NCBI GenBank assembly: GCA_021733665.1 | Contig: JAHREI010000001.1 | Location: 496,001 to 560,000, forward strand | DNA length: 64,000 nt | Direction: 5' to 3' | DNA from: Bacillus subtilis | GTDB taxonomy: Bacteria > Pseudomonadota > Alphaproteobacteria > Rhizobiales > Rhizobiaceae | Shown: positions 32,995 through 41,111 of the stretch, one piece after another | Numbering within the stretch: the stretch's first letter is position 1 | How the letters are laid out: every line of letters begins with the position of its first letter | Program-made: the position numbers and the translations under genes | Notes under the pieces: generated by a model | The model's input: the letters and a program-made list of their open reading frames with translations, nothing else | Told to the model about the DNA's origin: nothing | Databases searched by the model: none

Positions 32995-34871
32995 TCTGGT
33001 CCGCCGATATGTTGATAAGCTCCACGGTCGATCTTTGAGTCAACGATGCGAGGGCTCATTGCATAGTCTTTTATGCCTGTAATGGGAAACCCTGACGAGG
33101 CCGCAAATCTGCCGCTGTTCAGAGCTGGAGACCCCGCGGCAGGGCGTAAGTCTCCCGTATTCGCATTGGTGAACAGTGGGTCGGCTACAAGACTGTCCGT
33201 GTCGCCGCTGATCGCAGTAAAAGCATTGAAATTATTAGAAGATGTGCTGTCGTTAAAGTAATTGGTGTTATTCCAGAACCAGCGTGTGAAAGCAGCACCG
33301 GATGTCGTGAAATAGAGATTATTGGCCAGTGTTACTGTATCGGGAACCGAAGGAATAAAGCTGGTAACGACATAGCCTTTTGCACCGGCCAGCAGGATAT
33401 TATTGATAAATTTCATATCACTGACATTGTGGCCAATCTGGAACTCTCCGGCATTAATACCCGCCGCGTTTGTATTATTATTTTGATACAGTATATTATT
33501 GGCGATTGAGATATGTGCGGCACCACCGGATTGGGTTGCATTATACCCGCCGGCGAGAATACCGGCACCGCGATTAAACCGGACGAGATTATTTCGTACA
33601 GTAACATGGTCGGTCAGTTTGCCAGGGCGTTCACTCAGCAACCATATGCCACCTTCATTGGCATCGGAATTATTTTGTTCAATCGTAATATTTTGTCCGC
33701 CGTCGACATAAATGCCTATTGCTGTGGCGACATATGTCAGAGCCTGATTGCCGGCAGTGGAGAGGTTGTAAACACTGTTGCGGGCGATCCATCCGTTGCG
33801 GGCGCGGTTATATTCTGCCAGATTATTGTGATTATTATTGTAATAACCGGTCGCATCAATACCAATGAAATTATTGTTGTGCACCTGATTTTTGGTGACC
33901 TGCCAGCCATCAACATTCCCGCCGATTGTCAGCGATTCACTGGTTCCGGTTTTCAGGTTGTAGAGTTCATTTCGATCAACAATGACATGTCGTATCGGGG
34001 ATTGTTCTTGCCCGTAAACAGCTATGCCTAAGGCATTGGCCGCACCACTGGCAGGCAGGTTATTGGCTTCAATCTCATGAATAATATTGTTTCTTATTTC
34101 AATATACTGGCCTGAGCCCTGAACGAGAACGCCGATGGCTATAAATTCTGTATCGGATTTGTAATTCCGAATTTCAAAGCCTTTGATCCGGATAAAGCTC
34201 GCATCATTGATCGTGATCAGTCCGCGCATACCATAACGCTCTGTAATCAGGCCGCTGCCGTCGAGGATTGCTTTTTCATTGGCATAACTTGACAGAGTGA
34301 TGAAACCATTTTCCGCAGAGCCGGATTTGGTGATCATGACTGTTTCATTATAGACGCCACCGCGCACAGCAATTGTATCTCCGGCCTGAGCCTGATTAAC
34401 CGCATGCTGAATGCTACGCCACGGTGCCGAAAAAGAACCCGTATTACTGTCATTTCCTGTGGTGGCGACGAAGTGAACCGTGCCGGAACGGCTATAGGCA
34501 GTGTTGCAAACTTTGATATTGGCTTGTTCTGTTTGGTCCTCGGCAGAGACGGCCGAAATGGTGACGTTGACGGCCTCGTCCATATTGGCAGGTGCTGTGT
34601 ACAGGCCGTTATCTGTAATAGTTCCGATGAATGGGGCGCCGCCTTTTACTCCGTCTACCATCCATATGACGTCATTATTCGTAGCTGAGGTTACTGTTGC
34701 CTGAAACTGTTGTACCTGTAGTGCTTGTAAAGGCCGGCAGTCCGGTGAAATACTGACAGACACTGCCTGCGCTTTTTGTAAGCCTGTTATTAATATAGTT
34801 TGAACTGCTAATATTATTAATATGGCTTTGCAATGTGATTTTAATAATTTTGCTTTATTTAAAATAATCAC
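32991..34871 (-). CDS. Exported right-handed beta-helix protein with Ig-like N-terminal domain
   Basis: A 626-residue protein with a signal peptide (basic start, hydrophobic AILIILAVQTILITG, cut near AQA at about 36). Residues about 38-125 look like a bacterial Ig-like domain (VSISPDCRPLQ, GTITDNGLYTAPANM). From about 130 a DUF1565-like start (HFVATTGNDSNTGSFSAPWRS) leads into a parallel beta-helix with repeating IEIRNNIIHEI, IVDRNELYNLK, ITIEQNNSD and VTVRNNLVRFNRG units, as in pectate-lyase-fold polysaccharide lyases or epimerases. No catalytic set is identifiable. GTG start after AAGGA. The gene is more A+T-rich than its neighbours and is paired with a decayed acyltransferase, so a transferred surface-polysaccharide module is likely. 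Confidence 0.8.
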   Translation of the reverse strand: MIILNKAKLLKSHCKAILIILAVQTILITGLQKAQAVSVSISPDCRPLQALQVQQFQATVTSATNNDVIWMVDGVKGGAPFIGTITDNGLYTAPANMDEAVNVTISAVSAEDQTEQANIKVCNTAYSRSGTVHFVATTGNDSNTGSFSAPWRSIQHAVNQAQAGDTIAVRGGVYNETVMITKSGSAENGFITLSSYANEKAILDGSGLITERYGMRGLITINDASFIRIKGFEIRNYKSDTEFIAIGVLVQGSGQYIEIRNNIIHEIEANNLPASGAANALGIAVYGQEQSPIRHVIVDRNELYNLKTGTSESLTIGGNVDGWQVTKNQVHNNNFIGIDATGYYNNNHNNLAEYNRARNGWIARNSVYNLSTAGNQALTYVATAIGIYVDGGQNITIEQNNSDANEGGIWLLSERPGKLTDHVTVRNNLVRFNRGAGILAGGYNATQSGGAAHISIANNILYQNNNTNAAGINAGEFQIGHNVSDMKFINNILLAGAKGYVVTSFIPSVPDTVTLANNLYFTTSGAAFTRWFWNNTNYFNDSTSSNNFNAFTAISGDTDSLVADPLFTNANTGDLRPAAGSPALNSGRFAASSGFPITGIKDYAMSPRIVDSKIDRGAYQHIGGPE

Positions 34872-35131
34872 AGTACAATTCCTTCATTTGCGGGTGTAAT
34901 GAAAGAGTTTTTATCATGTTATTTTGTCGAATGGTATTTTTATTTGAAAAATTATGATAAATCGTAATATCGTTTATTATAATGTAGAAATTTTATTATG
35001 ATTTTTAATTTGCGACGGTGAAGATCTGACGTAGATGATGGGATATATTGCATTGCTTTTGCATTGCATACTGTCAGCTTTACGAGGAATTGAGTGTATT
35101 TTCAAATCAAACTTCTCAGTAAGAGAAGTAG
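34872..35131. other. AT-rich spacer upstream of the beta-helix gene
   Basis: Very A+T-rich sequence up to the 3' end of the first tRNA. It should hold the promoter of the beta-helix gene. I see no gene or clear repeat. Confidence 0.5.
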
Positions 35132-35208
35132 TGGCGCACCCGAAAGGATTCGAACCTCTGACCCCCAGATTCGTAGTCTGGTGCTCTATCCAGCTGAGCT
35201 ACGGGTGC
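35132..35208 (-). tRNA. tRNA-Arg (anticodon ACG), copy 1
   Basis: The minus strand reads as a full cloverleaf of 77 nt with encoded CCA. The acceptor GCACCCG pairs with CGGGTGC, the D arm has AGCTCAGCTGGATAGAGC, the anticodon loop is CTACGAA (anticodon ACG), and the T arm has GGTTCGAATCC. ACG becomes ICG by TadA and reads CGU, CGC and CGA. It is identical to copy 2. Confidence 0.96.
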
Positions 35209-35283
35209 TTGCCCAGAGTGCTTTTATAAAACACTCTCTTAAGAAGTTTATTCTTTACCAAAATAAAATCTTAATAAGATAAA

Positions 35284-35360
35284 TGGCGCACCCGAAAGGA
35301 TTCGAACCTCTGACCCCCAGATTCGTAGTCTGGTGCTCTATCCAGCTGAGCTACGGGTGC
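35284..35360 (-). tRNA. tRNA-Arg (anticodon ACG), copy 2
   Basis: Identical 77-nt gene to the one at 35132-35208, 152 bases apart start to start; identity extends a few bases past the 5' end. It is upstream of copy 1 in transcription, so the two probably share one primary transcript. Confidence 0.96.
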
Positions 35361-35484
35361 TTGCCCTAGAACCGCGCCGTTTCCGTGCGGTATGCGCTCT
35401 CTAAAGGGTTCTGTTTGGCATTGCAAGGGTTTGTAACGGAAAACTTTCAAAAATTTGTATTTTTTTTGAAGCATGGGGATAAAA

Positions 35485-35516
35485 ACATGAAAACCACGCG
35501 ATTGCGTGGCTTTCAT
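35485..35516 (-). terminator. Hairpin after the orphan histidine kinase gene
   Basis: CATGAAAACCACGC (35485-35498) pairs with GCGTGGCTTTCATG (35503-35516) around GATT, with one mismatch. A bidirectional-looking stem between the kinase gene and the tRNA pair. Confidence 0.55.
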
Positions 35517-35548
35517 GAGGGCTTTGTCCGTGCAGGCTGTTGAAATAA

Positions 35549-37222
35549 TTACACCATATTGCGGTGCGCCGCTGGCGGATAGGCTGGTTTATCCGGTATG
35601 CGAATCTCAAATAATGCACCTTCAGTATAATCTTCACGGAGCTGGATTGCGCCGCCATGGGCACGAACGAGTTCTTGCGCAATAACCAGTCCCAGACCGG
35701 TACCGTCACTGCGGGTGGAGCCACGAAAAGCGGTGAAGAGATTGTCCCGCGCTTTTTTGGGCAGGCCAGGGCCGGTGTCGGCTACGGCGATATGGCAATT
35801 ATTGCCGATACGCCATGCGGATATGGTCAGGTTTTTTTCGGTTTCCGGCGATGTGTTTTGTGCGCTCATTGCCTGTACTGCGTTGCGGCAGAGATTATTC
35901 AGCACACGCAGCATCTGCTCCTTGTCGATATAGGCTTCAAAGTCGACAGGAATCATATTGCGGAAAGTGATTGGCACTTCCGGTGGTATCACCAGCATAT
36001 CCTCAACTTCATGAATCAGCGGGCGCAGTAAGCGTTGATGGCGTACCGGTACAGCTTCCTGAGTGCGTCCATAGGCGATCACGGTTTCGGAATAGGTAAT
36101 CGCACGATTGAGTGTGCGGATCAGTTTTGGAGAGAACCTCTGTACGACCGGATCATTGGTATCGGCAAGGCTGTCGGACATTAGCTGGGCTGATGCCAGA
36201 ATATTGCGCATATCATGATTGATCTTGGATACGGCCAGACCAAGGTCGGCGAGATGTTTTCGCTCCTGAAATAAATGCTGCAAATGGGTTTGCATTTGGG
36301 CCAGCCGGTTTTGGGCATAGCCAAGCTCATCCCTGCGGCAGGAACCGTCAATGATCAGCGTCGGATCTTCAGGTTTTTGGCCAAAGGCAAACATGTTGCT
36401 ATACATATGACCGACAGGACGCAGTAGCAGTCTGTGAATGATAAAATAGATCAATGCTGCTGCAATCAACGAGATCAGCAATGAAATCGTGGCGATAATC
36501 CGCGAATTTTGGATCAGCCGGTCATGCAAAGCGGTATCATACATTATGATGTCGACGGTCGTACCGGTATAGTCCGGCGGGCCTGAAATCTGCATGACCT
36601 TCTTGCCGCCGCTAATCAGTGTCTGTAATGCCCCCAGAAAATCACTCAGCGGCGTTGCCGTGTTCAGGTCAATATATTCTGTAACGGGCGGTGTTGACGG
36701 CGATGCGGCAAGAACACGGCTGGTGCCGTTACGTATAACCGTAATGCGCTCGGCGCCGCTGGAACGCAGTAATTGATCCTGAACATGCGGTTCCAAAATT
36801 GTCCCGGGATTAGCATCAAGCAATAACAGGCTCGATGTGGTAATCATATTATATTTGTTTGTCAGCCATTGGGTTCGCATATTGGCGATAGATGGCGCAA
36901 GAATTATAACTTCTGCAATCAGCACGGCCAAAATGATCATCAGCAATAATTTGCTGGACAGACGATGGCGGAGCGGTATGCGCAGATCATTATTATCATT
37001 CGCAGCGAGATCGGCGTCGTTACCGTTAAAAATAGGCGGCACGGTTCCGCTGATCTGCTCTGATGAGGTTGCTGCAGGCAGGTTTGGTTGTGCAGTTGCG
37101 CCATCGGTCTTTACAGGCTGGAGAACTTGTAATTGTCCCGCACGCGCTCTTTCTGCTTCAGCAGATGCTGTATCCGCAGGCTTTTGAAAGTCCTCGTTTT
37201 TCATAAGGGTCATTTCATCCAT
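35549..37222 (-). CDS. Orphan membrane sensor histidine kinase with HAMP linker
   Basis: A 557-residue kinase. The first 85 residues are low-complexity and cytoplasmic. Then come a membrane helix (KLLLMIILAVLIAEVIILAPS), a periplasmic sensor of about 140 residues, a second helix (ATISLLISLIAAALIYFIIH) and a HAMP domain (RPVGHMYSNM). The H-box is unusual, LAVSKINHDMRNILASAQLM. The ATPase part has NLCRNAVQAM, VADTGPGLP and GTGLGLVIAQELVRAHGG. No regulator gene is adjacent, so its partner is elsewhere. ATGs at residues 1, 4 and 7 make the exact start uncertain, with no ideal ribosome site. Ligand unknown. Confidence 0.88.
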   Translation of the reverse strand: MDEMTLMKNEDFQKPADTASAEAERARAGQLQVLQPVKTDGATAQPNLPAATSSEQISGTVPPIFNGNDADLAANDNNDLRIPLRHRLSSKLLLMIILAVLIAEVIILAPSIANMRTQWLTNKYNMITTSSLLLLDANPGTILEPHVQDQLLRSSGAERITVIRNGTSRVLAASPSTPPVTEYIDLNTATPLSDFLGALQTLISGGKKVMQISGPPDYTGTTVDIIMYDTALHDRLIQNSRIIATISLLISLIAAALIYFIIHRLLLRPVGHMYSNMFAFGQKPEDPTLIIDGSCRRDELGYAQNRLAQMQTHLQHLFQERKHLADLGLAVSKINHDMRNILASAQLMSDSLADTNDPVVQRFSPKLIRTLNRAITYSETVIAYGRTQEAVPVRHQRLLRPLIHEVEDMLVIPPEVPITFRNMIPVDFEAYIDKEQMLRVLNNLCRNAVQAMSAQNTSPETEKNLTISAWRIGNNCHIAVADTGPGLPKKARDNLFTAFRGSTRSDGTGLGLVIAQELVRAHGGAIQLREDYTEGALFEIRIPDKPAYPPAAHRNMV

Positions 37223-37458
37223 CCGTCAGGCTGACAGGTTCTCGCCCTGTCTCCCCATTTTCACCTACGGACCCGATCGTGCCATAGCCCAGGTCACAGA
37301 CTGTTCAGTTGCGTCTCAATGCCAGACTGCAAGCCTGTCCCCACAAAGGCTAAAATCCTGCAAGATACCAATATAAGCGTTTTGATACACGATTTCAAAT
37401 TTCCGTGTACGCTTTATTTCTATTGTAAAATTGTCAAAATTTAATGTGGAAATAAATC

Positions 37459-37490
37459 AAAACAAATGTTTTTTACATAACAAATGTTTT
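37459..37490 (+). promoter_or_regulatory. Direct-repeat operator candidate upstream of psuK
   Basis: AACAAATGTTTT occurs at 37461-37472 and 37479-37490, 18 bases apart. The first is extended to AAAACAAATGTTTT, a near-palindrome (AAAACA / TGTTTT). The site is 60-90 bases before psuK in a 330-bp A+T-rich gap that otherwise holds no gene. The downstream kinase has its own HTH and may bind here. Confidence 0.5.
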
Positions 37491-37552
37491 GATTTTTGTG
37501 GCGACTGGTGCTAATAACCAGACTCCCGAAGGAATTTTAACGGAGAATGGCA

Positions 37553-38716
37553 ATGGTGCAGAGCGATCAGGAAGTGAACCAACCGGTGAAGGCCGGCGGA
37601 CAAAGCTTGCAGGATCTTTCTGTACAGGAACGCGCTGTTCTGGAGATGATCATTGCCAATCCGTTTATCGGGCAGCAGCAAATCGCTGATGCCTTAGGCT
37701 TGGCGCGCTCAACTGTTGCTGCACATATTGTGCAGCTGACGCAGAAGGGCTTTGTACTGGGGCGCGGCTATTATCTGCCGGTGAGCAAGCGTATCGTTTG
37801 TATCGGTGGTGCAGTCTTTGATCGTAAATATCATGCACATGCCCCTCTGATCAGTGAGACGTCCAATCCGGTCAGCGGTTATCGCAGCCATGGCGGTGTT
37901 GCGCGCAATGTTACGGAAAATCTGGCGCGTTTAGGTGTGAATATCGGTTTTGTCTCCATTCTCGGTGATGACGAAACCGGCCGCGCTATTCTCGATAATC
38001 TGCGCCTGCTCGGCGTTGATGTCAGCCGCGCGATTGTTACCAATGAAGCGCCGACCGCTGAATATGCTGCAATTCTGGGGCCTGATAATGAACTGGCGCT
38101 CGGTATTGCTGATATGGGCATTTTCGATCTGCTGAAACCGGAAATGCTGGAAACAGTCTGGCCGCAGCTGGCTTCGGCTGATTGGGTCTTTGCCGATTGC
38201 AATCTGCCGCAGGCAACCCTGGAGGCTTTGCTGGCGAAAAAATCCGGCAGCCGTTTCCGGTTAGCCGTTGATACGGTTTCTGCGCCCAAAGCACTGCGTC
38301 TGCCGCAGGATCTCAGCGGCGTTGATCTGTTGTTTCTCAATCTTGATGAAGCGCATAGTTTGCTGCGTCATCCGGCAGGGAAGCCACGCCTTTCGGCAGA
38401 TCAGGCGATCAGTGCCCTGCGCGAGCGCGGTGTGGCTAAGATCGTGATGACGATGGGTGCTGCCGGTGTTCACATTGGTGATGAAAACGGTATCCGCCAT
38501 ATCGCCAGTGTTCCTGCACAGCCGGTGGATATTACCGGTGCAGGTGACGCATTGATCTCCGGCACGCTCTATTGCCTGCTTGACCAGAAACCTTTGCCAG
38601 AAGCGGTACGTACCGGCACATTGCTGGCGACATTAACAACCGAAAGCGATGCCAGCGTGCATCCGGATTTATCCGCCCAATTTCTGGAAGCAAACCTCTA
38701 TCGCATCAGCGAATGA
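37553..38716 (+). CDS. psuK: Pseudouridine kinase with N-terminal helix-turn-helix
   Basis: About 387 residues. Residues about 20-75 form a winged HTH (LSVQERAVLEMIIANPFIGQQQIADALGLARSTVAAHIVQL). Residues 85-385 are a PfkB-family carbohydrate kinase with CIGGAVFDRKYHA, GGVARNVTENLARLG, and the anion-hole/catalytic motif VDITGAGDALISG. Paired with psuG, it phosphorylates pseudouridine to its 5'-phosphate for cleavage to uracil and ribose-5-phosphate. The HTH suggests the kinase also senses substrate and controls its own operon. The start ATG at 37553 is seven bases after GGAG; another ATG at 37547 is too close to it. psuG starts 37 bases after its stop codon. Confidence 0.92.
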   Translation: MVQSDQEVNQPVKAGGQSLQDLSVQERAVLEMIIANPFIGQQQIADALGLARSTVAAHIVQLTQKGFVLGRGYYLPVSKRIVCIGGAVFDRKYHAHAPLISETSNPVSGYRSHGGVARNVTENLARLGVNIGFVSILGDDETGRAILDNLRLLGVDVSRAIVTNEAPTAEYAAILGPDNELALGIADMGIFDLLKPEMLETVWPQLASADWVFADCNLPQATLEALLAKKSGSRFRLAVDTVSAPKALRLPQDLSGVDLLFLNLDEAHSLLRHPAGKPRLSADQAISALRERGVAKIVMTMGAAGVHIGDENGIRHIASVPAQPVDITGAGDALISGTLYCLLDQKPLPEAVRTGTLLATLTTESDASVHPDLSAQFLEANLYRISE

Positions 38717-38753
38717 TTTTAAGACATAACCTCCCTCAGAAAGGCTGCTCCTT

Positions 38754-39671
38754 ATGACCAGTTTGACCATGCATTTCAGCGACGAAGTCCGTAACGCCCT
38801 TGATAAAGGTGCGCCTGTTGTTGCTCTTGAATCCACAATCATTACTCACGGTATGCCTTTCCCGCAGAATCTGGAAATGGCGCGTAAGGTTGAAGATGTG
38901 ATCCGTGAAAACGGTGCCGTACCGGCAACCATTGCGGTGCTGAAAGGCGAAATTCACGTTGGTCTCGGTGATGCGCAGCTGGAACAACTGGCACAGACAA
39001 CTGATGCCGTTAAAACATCGAGCCGCGATCTGGCCGCAGATATGGTGCAGGGTCTGACTGCCGGTACCACTGTTTCGGCAACCATGCGTATTGCTGCGCT
39101 TGCCGGTATTGAAATTTTCGCCACCGGCGGCGTTGGCGGTGTGCATCGCGGTGCGGAAGACAGCTTTGATATTTCCGCGGATCTGAACGAACTGGGTATG
39201 ACCAATACCACTGTTGTTTGCGCCGGTGTAAAATCCATTCTCGATATTCCTAAAACCCTTGAATATCTGGAAACCCAGCGCGTGCCGATTATTGCGCATG
39301 GCAGCGACGATTTCCCGGCATTCTTCACCCGTTCAAGCGGCTGTAAAGCTGATCACCGTCTGAACAGTGCAGAGGAGATTGCAAAAGCAATGGTTCTCCA
39401 TCATGCGCTCGGTTCCGGCACCGGTATCATGATTGCAAACCCGATCCCTGAAGAAGATGCACTGACACCAGAATTCATCAACGCAACGATCGAAGCTGCT
39501 GTTAAAGAAGCTGCGGATCAGGGCGTTGGCGGTAAGGATGTGACACCATTCCTGCTCGCCCGCATCAATGAATTGTCGGAAGGCCGCAGCCTCAAAGCCA
39601 ATATTGCGCTGGTGCTGAACAATGCCAAACTGGCAGCGCGTATGGCTGTTGCCTATAAGGCGCTCGTATAA
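38754..39671 (+). CDS. psuG: Pseudouridine-5'-phosphate glycosidase
   Basis: A 305-residue cytoplasmic enzyme splitting pseudouridine 5'-phosphate into uracil and ribose-5-phosphate. It has the family's conserved stretches VVALESTIITHGMPFPQN, TIAVLKGEIHVGL, FATGGVGGVHRGAEDSFDISADL, VVCAGVKSILDIPKTLEYLET and GTGIMIANPIP. Length is normal. It lies directly behind psuK in an evident operon, ending in a strong terminator. The uracil released could enter the reductive pyrimidine pathway encoded at 44392-51208 in the same window. Confidence 0.95.
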   Translation: MTSLTMHFSDEVRNALDKGAPVVALESTIITHGMPFPQNLEMARKVEDVIRENGAVPATIAVLKGEIHVGLGDAQLEQLAQTTDAVKTSSRDLAADMVQGLTAGTTVSATMRIAALAGIEIFATGGVGGVHRGAEDSFDISADLNELGMTNTTVVCAGVKSILDIPKTLEYLETQRVPIIAHGSDDFPAFFTRSSGCKADHRLNSAEEIAKAMVLHHALGSGTGIMIANPIPEEDALTPEFINATIEAAVKEAADQGVGGKDVTPFLLARINELSEGRSLKANIALVLNNAKLAARMAVAYKALV

Positions 39672-39692
39672 AATATAATTACGTTCCTTATA

Positions 39693-39727
39693 AAAACGGG
39701 CGGAAACATCATGTTTCCGCCCGTTTT
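39693..39727 (+). terminator. Strong rho-independent terminator after psuG
   Basis: AAAACGGGCGGAAACAT and ATGTTTCCGCCCGTTTT form a perfect 17-bp stem around a single C, ending in TTTT. Confidence 0.88.
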
Positions 39728-39965
39728 GCTTTGTCAGATGGCGGTCATGTTTAAGTATTATTAACCATATCGGCGCATGTCAGAGCCAGCAGAGCGGTTT
39801 AAAATGCGGTAAATGCCGGTTTTATGGCGTTTCGGGCGCTTCGTCACAGCAGGATTACAGAAATTTAATTAGACCTGCGGGCGCAGATTACGCATTTTAA
39901 GGGCATGATAGAGTGAGCCTGCAATTGCGGGCAATAAACTCAGGTTGCGGCAAGATCGGGATAGA

Positions 39966-41111
39966 ATGAAAAACTGGAAACAGATTGCGGTTTGTGTGGT
40001 CGTCGCTGCCGCCGCCTTCGGGGGCTGGAGCTGGTATAATGCTGAGCGCACAGACACGGCAACGGGGACAGCACCGGTTGCCGGAACCAATAGCGGCGGA
40101 CGCAGTGCGCCATTGGTGATGACCAAACCTGCACAGAAGCAGATCGTCAACGACAAGCTCAGTGCGATCGGCAGCGGTGTTGCGCTGAATACTGTTGCGC
40201 TGATGCCTTATTCCAGCGGAACGATCCGTCAGTTTCTGGTGAGTGCCGGTGCTGCAGTGAAAAAAGGCCAGATCATTGCCGAGCTGGATGCGGAAAACGA
40301 GCAGATTGCAGTCGAAAAAGCGCAGGTTCTGCTGAAAGATGCAGAAATTACGCAAAAACGTATGACGACCTTGCGGGCTTCCAATACGGCAACACAGGTG
40401 CAGGTGGTTGCCGCTGATCTCGCTCTTGCTAATGCAAAACTCGCAGTGAAGGATGCCGAACTGGCATTGAGCCGCCGTTCGGTTGAGGCACCGATTGCCG
40501 GTATCGTTGGTATTCTGCCGGTGGATGCCGGTAATTATGTCACGTCCTCAACCACCATTGCAACGATTGATGACCGTTCAAAATTGCTGATTGATATCTG
40601 GGTGCCGGAGCGTTTTGCACCGCAATTGCGCATTGGTCAGGCTGTAACCGCTGTGCCGACTGCCTTGCCGGGTAAGAGCTTTCAGGGACAGATCAGTGCA
40701 TTGGATAATATGATTGATGCAGCGAGCCGTACCATGCGGGTGCGTGCCGAAATTACCAATCCGAGCGATGTGCTGCGTTCAGGCATGTCCTTTACTGTGA
40801 CGATCCTGTTCCCGGGTGATCAGTATCTGGCAGTTGATCCTTTATCGGTGCAATGGGATGGTGATGGTTCCTATGTCTGGCGTATCGGCACGGATGGTAA
40901 GGCCGAGCGCGTTGCTACCCGTATCATTCAGCGTAATGCCAATTCTGTGCTGGTGGACAGCGAACTTGCCGAGGGTGACGTGATTGTAACCGAAGGCGTG
41001 CAGAATGTACGTGAAGGCGGCACTGTCACGATCAAGGGGCAGAAGACTGATAATTCAGCCAGCCCGATGGCGCCCGCAACGGCACAGGCCAATAATAAGC
41101 GGGCGGGATGA
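39966..41111 (+). CDS. RND efflux periplasmic adaptor (membrane fusion protein)
   Basis: About 381 residues. An N-terminal hydrophobic anchor or signal (IAVCVVVAAAAFGGW) is followed by the HlyD/MFP barrel-sandwich halves (SSGTIRQFLVSAGAAVKKGQIIAELDAENEQIAVEKAQ and SVEAPIAGIVGILPVDAGNYV) split by a short helical hairpin, then a beta-barrel region (LLIDIWVPERFAPQLRIGQ). It links an inner-membrane pump to an outer-membrane channel for drug export. The start ATG 39966 is preceded by GGATAGA. The stop overlaps the pump gene as ATGA. No TolC-type gene is adjacent, so a shared outer-membrane channel must be used. Confidence 0.92.
   Translation: MKNWKQIAVCVVVAAAAFGGWSWYNAERTDTATGTAPVAGTNSGGRSAPLVMTKPAQKQIVNDKLSAIGSGVALNTVALMPYSSGTIRQFLVSAGAAVKKGQIIAELDAENEQIAVEKAQVLLKDAEITQKRMTTLRASNTATQVQVVAADLALANAKLAVKDAELALSRRSVEAPIAGIVGILPVDAGNYVTSSTTIATIDDRSKLLIDIWVPERFAPQLRIGQAVTAVPTALPGKSFQGQISALDNMIDAASRTMRVRAEITNPSDVLRSGMSFTVTILFPGDQYLAVDPLSVQWDGDGSYVWRIGTDGKAERVATRIIQRNANSVLVDSELAEGDVIVTEGVQNVREGGTVTIKGQKTDNSASPMAPATAQANNKRAG

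Noticed and set aside
35035-35282. Short plus-strand frames over the first tRNA-Arg
   Set aside because: They translate the antisense of the tRNA gene; common artefact.
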